Origin: Gadus chalcogrammus
Taxonomy: Eukaryota > Chordata > Actinopteri > Gadiformes > Gadidae
Assembly: GCF_026213295.1 (NCBI RefSeq)
Contig: NC_079425.1
Span: 16,019,957-16,083,956 of the forward strand
DNA: 64,000 bases
Direction: 5' to 3'
In this document: one piece after another, positions 55,901 through 64,000 of the stretch
Layout: every line of letters starts with the position of its first letter
Position numbering within the stretch: the stretch's first letter is position 1
Made by a program: the position numbers and the translations under genes
Notes under the pieces: generated by a model
The model's input: the letters and a program-made list of their open reading frames with translations, nothing else
Told to the model about the DNA's origin: nothing
The model's database searches: none

Positions 55901-58900
55901 CTCGGTAGTGGTTATCAAAATCAACGGCTGTCCAGAACGAGCTTTACACATCGACACACACAAACACTGTTGGGCTATACTATAAGAGTCTGACTTGAAC
56001 TTGTGCTACCAAGTTGTCTGTGAGATGGGATGGGGCTGGACATGATGCAGGGCTGCAGCTGGACCTAGGAGGTCACCCATTGGCTCTGCAGTGAGCAGCC
56101 TCACAGTTTATCTTCTTTAAAAAGGAAAAACAAATAAATTCAAGAACTTTTTATAAATCACAGTTATGAGGTTCAGACATTTCTCAAACTGTATGAAAGT
56201 AAAAATGCACAAAAAATAATTGAACAGAAACCAAATCGACGAAATTACATTATAAACACACCACTAGTGGCAGCTTGAATAAAGGTTTGAGAAAAGAGTA
56301 AGCATAGCATGGTTAATAAAGATATCAAACTTTCTGCTCTCCCACCTGTGTTCTGCCTCTGCTCCTCCTCTGAACTGATGGACTTCACCTCTGGCCAGGG
56401 AGGGCTGGATAAAGACGTCAGGGGTACCAGACTGGAGAAAAAGCAGTGCATGTTGTTTATGTTTTTGAGACAGATTACTTTTACATTGTTTTTTGTCTCT
56501 GCAGTTACTATACCTGGATGGACCGCTGATTGAATGAGAACTTCGGTGACTTTTAAAGGAAGGGAACAGGAGACCTTTAAAAAAAATAAAGAATCCTTTG
56601 CATGAGAATTAGCTTTATAAAATACAGGTACCGTTGAGAGTTGGGGTTAACCCTAACCCTATGAGGTGGCAAAAGAGTGCAACAGTTACCGTCCCTTTCT
56701 GAAGAGCTCTGGTTCCAGAACAATGATTCATTTTTTCCATTGACTTTTCATCCATATGTAAGAGTTTTAAGCCTTAAACCTAGCCAATTATCCCACAAAT
56801 TATTTGTGGCCATCAAAATTGTATTCGGAGCAACATTTTTGAGGGAAAACTGTGGACATTGCGAGTGAAGGAACTACTCATCCCATGTCATCGACATGGT
56901 ACAGATGCGATGCTTGGTAACGGTAATCGATGGCTTGATGGTGTGTTCCTGAATACTCGGACAACCTTCCGAGTTGCACGTTTGACGTCACTTTCGGTCT
57001 CGGAACATTCATAGCATTCCTGTTCGTCTTTGTGATTGTGTCATGAAATAGGCTAGTCGTTGTTTATTGTTAGCTACATTAGCCTCTTTAGCAAACCAGC
57101 CCGAAAACAAACACAACTTTACATTGTATTGCACGCACAGCAAGACCATGCAATTTATAAATCGGTGACCGGAATAAAGTAGAAATGTAATCAAGTGTGT
57201 AAGAGCATTTAACATTGACATTAAAATGACCTACGTGGTACAAATACCAAAAAAAAAATCTTTTCACAGGCGCAGCCATTTGAGAGCATCATCACTGCTC
57301 TCGGACTACTCTACGATTTTTGAAAGATGAAGACAAAAAGGGGGCGTGCCTTCGAGAAATGCCGCAAGAAAGCTGGGACATCTTCGACTTGTGACTCGGA
57401 AGTCTGCCGTTCAAGGATTCAGGAACCACCATGACTTTCGCAGGTGCAGTAAACGTTTCAATTTATGTGAGGCCGCTTTGTGAACTACAGATCTTCGCTG
57501 TTCTCGACACGAATGATATACGTCACCACCCGCATTTGGTACTCCAGTACAGACATGCCGATCTCTCTGCTCCACTTCACCGCTTTTTTCCAAGGGAAGG
57601 ATAACAGCATCGAAAGAGGTGAAAACAATTATAAATCAGGGCATGTGGAGAGTTTCAGTTATGCCAATGGGGAGATTGTCGGTCTCGTCCACGCCAGTAG
57701 CAGGGAGCGTGATGTCACAGACGAGACGTGTAGTCTTTCTCATTGTGTTTTCTCTACAGCCTTTAACTGAACAATTGCACAATAAACGGTCAAACTCTTG
57801 ACATGAAAAATTATCATTAAAATCCACAAAAAACATATGTGACACTTGTTGTATTTCTAACACTAAATGGTACAAATACACTCGGTCTACTCTCAGATTT
57901 TCGAAAGATGAAGACAAAAAAGGGGGCGTGCCTTCGAGAAATGTCGCAAGAAAACTGGGACATCTTCGACTTTCGACTCGGAAGTCTGGCGTTCGAGGAT
58001 TCAGGAACACACCATAGCTGTGTTCAAAATCGTTCCCTATCACTGATATAGTGCACTATATTAGGGTACTCGCCATTTTGTAGTGGTTTTCGAATTCTCA
58101 GTGGTTCATTTCATGCACTATATAATGCACTTAAAATACCCAAAATAATGTTCCCTGCATGTTACTCCCGTATACCACAATGCAATGCGGTCTTGTTTTT
58201 CCGGAGAAGCTGAATAACCTCGAAAAAGAATACTTTTAATGATGGATTCTCCGCCTTTCGTTTAGAAATCACAACAATTTATTTGGGATTTAACATAGAA
58301 AAATTAACATTCAAAATGAATAGAAAAAACCTTGAACAAGGAAATGTAACATTCAACATCAATACAACCTCCAGCTTTCCTCGTGAGTGCCCGGTTTGTT
58401 TACATGATGTGGGCGCATCTGTCTGCGTCACACAAATACCCGGCGCATTTACTGACGCAAATGACGTTTAGAAATGTTCAGCGTAGTGTCCGAATTCTCG
58501 TTTGTTCGTTCCCTATTTAGTGGACTATATCATGAATACTATATAGGGAATAGCGAGTGAGTGAATAGGGAACGATTTCGAACACAGCTCATGACTATCG
58601 CAGGTGCGGTAAACGTTTCCATGGTAAACATCGAGCTCAACCAATCATGACTTCCCTAATACAAAATGTTTTTCTGAAAACATGTCTTTAACTTATGGCT
58701 TCTACAGGAGCACATACCATCGTTTCACAACCTCTTGGGAAGTATACATTTGATGGTTAAGAGATAATGGCTTTTAATCAAAACCTCCATGCAGAATGTG
58801 AATGGGATTATCACTTCCGGAACCACAGTGAGTGTTGCGCTCTATAGCTGCAACGTTAATTGGTTTGTTTATCGACATTAAATACAATCAGATAAGACCT

Positions 58901-59182
58901 ATATATTCATGTATGGTGCAGTCTATGGAGGGATTTGTTACTTAATGGGCTCGTAATGCGAACGTCGTTTCGCTTCTGGCTATGGTGGCAACAACATTAT
59001 ATTATTGTGGGTGGCAAGTGAAACCAGTTCATGATAAGCACCGACCCCGCCGGAGTTGTATAACATAAACAACTTAATATTTTACCTGTCTGTTTAAATG
59101 ATGAAATCCTTCGAGGTTCTAGTCGTAATCTCCAAATGTTTGCCAGCAGCTCTGCACAGCAAACCTTCAAAGTCAACGCCAT
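49909..59182 (-). CDS. mrpl21: Mitochondrial large-subunit ribosomal protein bL21m (MRPL21)
   Basis: A structural protein of the mitoribosome large subunit, imported into the matrix. Exons in transcript order: 59086-59182 ([23 protein letters not shown], an Arg-rich targeting-like start), 56346-56431 ([14 protein letters not shown]), 54967-55130 ([20 protein letters not shown] and [10 protein letters not shown]), 53881-53933 ([18 protein letters not shown]), 50196-50299 ([16 protein letters not shown]) and 49909-49973 ([18 protein letters not shown], stop). Motifs and order match vertebrate MRPL21 (human about 205 residues). Phases agree for the last five exons. The junction from 59086 to 56431 does not: exon 1 ends with one leftover base and the next needs two. 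A small exon (length 3n+1) or another first exon is therefore missing from my model. Confidence 0.9.
52261..52350. repeat. Palindrome cluster in an mrpl21 intron
   Basis: CATGGTCATGACCATG-type palindromes are followed by a hairpin whose outer arms are ACTCTAATGTCCTT (52302-52315) and AAGGACATTAGAGT (52337-52350). Probably a small foldback element; no gene content. Confidence 0.65.
52960..53395 (+). mobile_element. Possible solo LTR or retroelement remnant
   Basis: GC-richer than its surroundings, with AATAAA at about 53218 followed by CCCAGCCAGTC and an end reading GGGGTAACA. It begins near TGTCACCC at 52969, so TGT...ACA ends are possible. No target duplication and no gag/pol sequence was found. 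This is a weak call from composition and end motifs. Confidence 0.3.
55303..55728. mobile_element. TTAA-flanked MITE in an mrpl21 intron
   Basis: Left end TTAAAGAGCACCTATTACGC; the right end is the imperfect complement (ATAATAGGAGATCTTTAA). TTAA ends suggest a piggyBac-like family, and the end sequence resembles a MITE common in teleosts. The interior includes a G-rich stretch (about 55525-55560). No ORF. Confidence 0.7.
56660..56900. repeat. Dispersed repeat copy (partner at 45090-45500)
   Basis: Ordered blocks of similarity to 45090-45500 (GAGCTCTGGTTCC, TTTTCCATTGACTTTTC, AAGGAACTACTCATCCCAT, CATCGACATGG). Not coding. Confidence 0.6.
57306..58625. repeat. Local tandem duplication, second copy split by a MITE
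   Basis: Copy 1 is 57306-57453. Copy 2 is 57885-58015 continuing at 58590-58625. Shared features include AAAGATGAAGACAAAAA, GGGGGCGTGCCTTCGAGAAA, ACTCGGAAGTCTG and CGCAGGTGC(A/G)GTAAACG. The intervening 57454-57884 holds no recognised gene. Confidence 0.75.
58016..58589. mobile_element. MITE with AGCTGTGTTC ends and CAT target duplication
   Basis: Terminal inverted repeats AGCTGTGTTCAAAATCGTTC and the complement of AACGATTTCGAACACAGCT. CAT flanks both sides (58013-58015 and 58590-58592), while the uninterrupted copy of the duplicated segment has a single CAT, so the target site is defined. A 3-bp duplication fits PIF/Harbinger-like elements. No transposase was seen. Confidence 0.75.
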
Positions 59183-60084
59183 CTTGCAAGAGCTGGTGTT
59201 ACCGTTTTGATGAGCTCGGACGGACACCGCAAATGAGAATGAAACATACACACAATACGCATTTAGTCATAATGTTCACAGTAAATCATTATTTTGTGCA
59301 TTTCTCAAATACAGTTTTTATCGCCTCCATGGTTCGAACCATTATATTTGGTAAAGCTTTTAATGACTACATCGATAAATTGTCAATGGGCAACAGGGTT
59401 GTGTGTAACACCCAACACTTCCGTTTCTTCAAAGGTTGTCTGACAGTAAGACAGATTCAATTATAGAAACATAGGCCTACATTGTAGTCCCGTATCTAAA
59501 CTGCATGTTTTCTTGTAGAAATTGGATAATTTTCCCAGAAATCCTTAAAGGTAGGGTAGGGGATTGTGACAAATCGGATAGTGAGCTTGATTTTGAAGGT
59601 ATCCAACCGAAAAAATATATGAATATGTATTTGGCACATTCTGTACATGGTCTGTATAGTTCTAATGCTTAATAATATATGCAAATTGCAGCATGTATAT
59701 TCATCTAAACGACGAAAAAAATTGAGTCTAATGTCATCGAATCTTATAAACAATAACTGCAACTAGAAAATGCATTTCCTGCAGAAAATGTGATGAGTGC
59801 TGTAGTACAAAGTGAGGTTGAAAATATTTTTTAATAAAGCCACAAAGACTAAGACATAAAGAAACATTAAATGGCTTAAATCAAGTGAAGGGATTTGAAC
59901 AAAAGTTCAAAAGTCTAAATGGAGTAAACAATGTAAACATGCAACCCATTTAAAAAATGTAAATGGTTGGAAACAAATAAAGTGACAGCTGAATGAAAAG
60001 CGCAAAGCATTGCTGAAAATGCCGAAACGTAAAATGAATAGAACTGAAGAATCTGAAAGGTGATGGGTCAAATGTATTGCCCTG

Positions 60085-60085
<1 letters not shown>
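59183..60085. other. mrpl21 upstream region, no gene recognised
   Basis: Holds the mrpl21 5' flank. In mammals IGHMBP2 lies head-to-head here, but I could not recognise any of its exons in this stretch. AT-rich, with no clear repeat. Confidence 0.5.

Positions 60086-60088
<3 letters not shown>

Positions 60089-60179
<91 letters not shown>
60089..60179. repeat. (TG)n microsatellite
   Basis: Pure TG dinucleotide run, intergenic. Confidence 0.95.
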
Positions 60180-60180
<1 letters not shown>

Positions 60181-60222
60181 GCCAGGATTTTATTACTGTG
60201 GTGGCCAGCTCGGGTGGCACTT

Positions 60223-60530
60223 GATAGAGTGGCGAAGTCACGCCCTTTCCGGTAGAGCCCATAGGACCTATGAGATCGAAAGTATGAATGGGTTTCAATG
60301 GAGAGTAAGTAATTATTTTCTGGTCCCAGTCTTTATATGCCCTGGATTACACATATGTTGTTTGTGGATTTAAATGCTAATTTTCATCCAAAGAAAACTA
60401 AAAAAATTCACAAGAAGTTTGATAATGACCAGAAAATAATAACTTTCTCTCCATTGAAACCCATTCATATTTTTCGATCTCATAGGTCCGATGGGCTCTA
60501 CCGGAAGGCGCGTGACTTTGCCATCTATTG
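60223..60530. mobile_element. Foldback element, roughly 100-bp inverted arms
   Basis: Arms 60223-60325 and 60427-60530 are reverse complements with few mismatches (CCGGTAGAGCCCATAGGACC, GAATGGGTTTCAATGGAGAG and ATTATTTTCTGGTC and their complements). The spacer is about 100 bp. No coding capacity; the family is unnamed here. Confidence 0.75.
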
Positions 60531-60771
60531 TCAAGGGGTAAGGGGTTAAGTGCAATATTTATTCATAACGTCGGATTATTACACTTTAAATAAGAATACA
60601 AAATACATAATATAAATACCATTTCAGGTTAAACATCTTTACAATGAGACTTACTCGTTGCCCGAGACCATGGCAGCCAGTCTGTCCCTTGAAGCATTAC
60701 CAGGTGTCTGATAATCTGCTAGGGGAGGTTGGGCATTTCGAGTATTTCGAGTTGACTAATGATGACTAATG

Positions 60772-61000
60772 ATGACTTCACCGGGTAGGGATTACCGATG
60801 ACGTCACCGGGTAGGGACTAAAAATGACGTCACAGGTTAGGGACTACCGATGACGTCACCGGGTAGGGACTACCGATGACGTCACCGGGTAGGGACTACC
60901 GATGACGTCACCGGGTAGGGACTACCGATGACGTCACCGGGTAGGGACTACCGATGACGTCACAGGTTAGGGACTACCGATGACGTCACTGGGTAGGGGC
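60772..61000. repeat. 26-bp minisatellite carrying CRE palindromes
   Basis: Unit GATGACGTCACCGGGTAGGG plus ACTACC. TGACGTCA, the full CREB/ATF palindrome, occurs at 60799, 60825, 60851, 60877, 60903, 60929, 60955 and 60981, exactly 26 bp apart. A first copy at about 60773 is degraded to TGACTTCA. Two copies carry CAGGTTAGGG in place of CCGGGTAGGG. Confidence 0.95.
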
Positions 61001-61215
61001 GGCTTAGCTAAGGAGGTAGAGCACTTGTCTTGCAACCGAAAGGTTGCTGGTTGGATCTCCAGCTCCCCCTAGCTGAGTGTCGATGTATCCCTGAGCAAGA
61101 CATTTAACTGCTCCTAACTGCTCCTGGCGAGCTGGCTGTCGCCTTGCATGGTTGACTCTGCCGTCGAATGAGGGGTAGGGTTGAGCAATGAATTCGGTTT
61201 TGAATTTGCTAGGAA
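61001..61215 (+). mobile_element. tRNA-derived SINE
   Basis: tRNA-like head with box A (TTAGCTAAGGAGGTAGAGC) and box B (GGTTGGATCTCC) about 45 bp apart. The body follows with CCCTGAGCAAGACATTTAAC and GCCTTGCATGGTTGACTCTG, as in widespread teleost SINEs. It starts directly at the end of the CRE minisatellite. It is not a functional tRNA: the acceptor stem does not pair cleanly. Confidence 0.7.
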
Positions 61216-61311
61216 ACGGATACATCTGTGTTTATATCTATGGCCTTTAACACATTAACTTATTATCATAATAATTTAAACAACACATGTATTGTGAGTC
61301 TTTTCAAACAT

Positions 61312-62012
61312 TTTATTTGTACATAACCAAAACAAAAACAAACCAACCAACCATTATGAATGTCACATCAGCTCACAAAAACAACTGCTTGAGTGTGCAA
61401 TTTAGCTTTACATCCTGCAGAAAATAAAGATGGATGCCTTAATAAAAATTTAACATTCAAGACAAATATCCAACAACCCCCCAAAAAAGAATACTGGCTG
61501 TCTAATACTGCGGCAAAGTCTACATCTCACATCAAACCACAACAATGCAAAACAAAGTATATCAACAAAAATGTTTATAATTTAATGCAACAATGGGTGA
61601 AAAATCTGGTAACATTCTGTCTACATATAGAAGGATTTTGGTCATTGTGTCTGGTTGTAGACATTCAGATATGCTACGTTATCTTTATGACTTTGAAATG
61701 GGTATTGTGGAAAATTTAAATTAAAAAAGTAGAATACATCACCCAAACTGTACCAATAAAAATTGGAAATATCCATTCATTTTGTTAAATACTAGCAGCA
61801 GAAAGACTCAGAAAACAACATGTTCACAAGTAAATGTATTGGAGCCATCCTAGATCCAAAATAAAACTCCTAAATCAATTGTATCTTGATGATTCTCGCA
61901 TTCTCGAGAAAGGGGGCCTCACAGCCGAGTTCTCCATTGTTCTTCAAGGGGAGAACAACCGATGTTCTCCAAATTGTATTGTCGTTTGTGTAGATCTGTG
62001 TGTGCGCACACG

Positions 62013-62075
<63 letters not shown>

Positions 62076-63544
62076 TAAGTGATTCACACAAGACAAGTTT
62101 TCATCCGCTAAAACAAAACTCTTGGGACATGCTGAACACAACTCTCACACACTCAAGTGAAAAGATCTATACATTTTTGGGTGCACGTATACCCAAAGCT
62201 TTGCTGTCCCACAAGAAGTTTTAAGCACTCCAAACAAGTTATAAATTGGACACGTAAACGCATTAGATAAACCATAAAAATAAACAAACAAACCAACCTC
62301 ATACTTGAAGAAACAAAGAAGTGAGCTAAAGATTTAGAGGAAACAGCATGAGGGAGAAAATAAAATCTGTGTTGAAAAATTTGGCACCATTTTAGAAGTA
62401 GAAACTACCTCACATTTTGCTTGAGTTGAATTTCAGTGCCTGTTCAAAGAACAATGCATTCATAAAATATCAGAAACAGTGTCCAAAAATGACAACCCCC
62501 CGCTGCTTTTTGTGTGTACGTGATGGTAAAACTTAGGTTAATTCACCACACCCAAGAAAGTGCATAAACACGTGCTTCCAATCGTGAGCCGACAGATGAA
62601 ATAGGAAAATAAGAGTGGATTCAAGTGTTATCAATTTCCTTCTTCGTTGTTATGCTGCTTGAATAAAAAACTAGAGGATTGCCGCATCAACTAATGCAGG
62701 CATAGTGTTGCAAAAACAAAAATCTATTTCATTCCTCGGTCAAACAAAATGGAAATAAATACACATAAAAAAAGTTGCATAACCTATAAGACCCACACAG
62801 TCACTCATTCACAAGAGTGAGTACAGAGAAACTTATTGGCTGCTCTTATGCACACACAAAACAAACTCACAACACATCACTCTGGGAGGATGTGTGTAAG
62901 ACTGCTCGGGAACATAGATTAGAATTTAAAGAAAAAGAAATATATCGCACTGTTATTTTCTTGTCATTAACAATTAGCAAAATCTAGTGGTTATTTAATC
63001 AGGAACTAGAAAAATAGATAATCTTTTTGCTAGCAACAATATGTATCCAACTTTCAAAACATAGTCCCCCCCCCCCCCCTCACAACAAACACACACACAG
63101 AGACACACACAGACCAATGAGGAACCTCAAAAATGCAAATGAACAACAAAAACTCAAGAACACAAGATTAAAAGTGAAAGTAGAAGCATCAGAGAAGCGT
63201 AGAGGACAAGGACTGGACGATTGGACTGTGACCTCACATCGACATGCTAGGGCAAACGATGAACAAACGGGCAGGAAGAGATCTAGAATAAAAAACACAA
63301 AAAGAAAACACAAAAGGGAGACAAACTGAGGTTAAACAACGACAACAATGGAACACAGGGAGAGTGCGAGAGAGAAAGAACATAAAAATTACACTTACAA
63401 ACACACAGAGTTTTAGACTAATAAACACACACAACCTAAACATTCAACACTGTGAGCACAGGGAGCTTGAGAGACGAGGAAAGTGTGGGTACAGACATGT
63501 ACCGGCTTCCTTGTAGCTGCTAGCCTTTTGAAATAAATAAATAA

Positions 63545-63575
<31 letters not shown>

Positions 63576-64000
63576 TAGAGAGAGAGAACACTTTTCTGTT
63601 CCCAAATACCTTTCCAACAAGACACTGTTACTTTTCCACTTACACATTTCCATAAACACATTGCTGCCGCATCAGATCATAATCTATTCTATGAGCAGAA
63701 ACTCTTTGGACATCTTTACAATGAAGCAGTGATCAAACAGTCCTGTTTTTAAGCTAATTTGGCTGTCTTACCCAGATTCATTAGTAATTTCAAATTCATA
63801 ATTTTGTGTCCAGAACGCAAATTCACTACGTTTGCATTTGAGTTCTGTTAGTCGCTTCCATGGATTGCAGATACAGTAGCCTTGCTCATGTTCATGTGAG
63901 GGGAATACACTTTTTTATTAATTTCTTACTATTTCTACCTTTTCTAAAGAATCACAGCGCCAAAAATAGCGCAGAATTATCTATGTGTTTGCAGATACTA
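61312..64000 (-). other. Possible 3' UTR of a minus-strand gene beyond the window
   Basis: AATAAA on the minus strand at 61312-61317, followed upstream by 2.7 kb with no recognised repeat element other than simple sequence. Simple repeats: (CA)n at 62006-62072, a C-run at 63066-63079, (TA)n/(GA)n at 63538-63588. No exon was recognised. A long 3' UTR is an inference. Ordinary intergenic DNA is the alternative. Confidence 0.3.

Noticed and set aside
57411..57770. Short open frames on both strands between the duplicated copies, considered as mrpl21 or IGHMBP2 exons
   Set aside because: No similarity to either protein and no matching splice phases.
61004..61076. A genuine tRNA gene at the SINE head
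   Set aside because: A and B boxes are present but the stems do not pair cleanly, and a typical SINE body follows.

Overview
This is a eukaryotic nuclear window, almost certainly from a teleost fish. Its genes are split by many GT-AG introns, three vertebrate protein families are recognisable, and the sequence is dense in (CA)n/(TG)n microsatellites, TTAA-flanked or palindromic non-autonomous DNA transposons and tRNA-derived SINEs. The microsatellite density recalls gadiform genomes, but the species cannot be fixed from this.

Layout: 1-929 holds a short unique stretch and a degenerate telomere-like (CCCTAA) array. 930-4185 is intergenic, with a palindromic MITE and, just before the first gene, a 340-bp alternating CA/CG tract. 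4244-42832 (+) is a complete secreted gel-forming mucin gene, which I read as about 47 coding exons and about 6,530 residues. Its order is signal peptide, VWD-C8-TIL assemblies D1, D2 and D'-D3, one giant 13.2-kb Thr/Pro/Ser exon with 52 copies of an 80-residue repeat, a D4 assembly, VWC modules and a C-terminal cystine knot. The D3 tail is closest to MUC5AC/MUC5B, and the gene lies next to tollip as in human 11p15.5, so I treat it as a MUC5AC/MUC5B co-orthologue.

44739-47759 (-) is a complete six-exon tollip gene (278 residues; TBD, C2 and CUE regions). 49909-59182 (-) is mrpl21, encoding mitochondrial ribosomal protein bL21m. Six of its exons are identified and the first junction is unresolved. 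59183-64000 has no recognisable exon. It holds a TG microsatellite, a long inverted repeat, a 26-bp minisatellite carrying eight perfect CRE palindromes, a SINE, and a stretch that may be the 3' UTR of a minus-strand gene lying beyond the window.

The three genes do not form a functional unit. The mucin forms secreted mucus polymers, Tollip acts in innate signalling and endosomal sorting, and bL21m is a mitoribosome subunit. The main points to check are the mucin's very homogeneous CysD-less repeat exon, the 12 single-base frame breaks inside it (probably assembly errors), the absence of the GDPH self-cleavage motif in D4, TG repeats abutting two 3' splice sites, and the CRE minisatellite.
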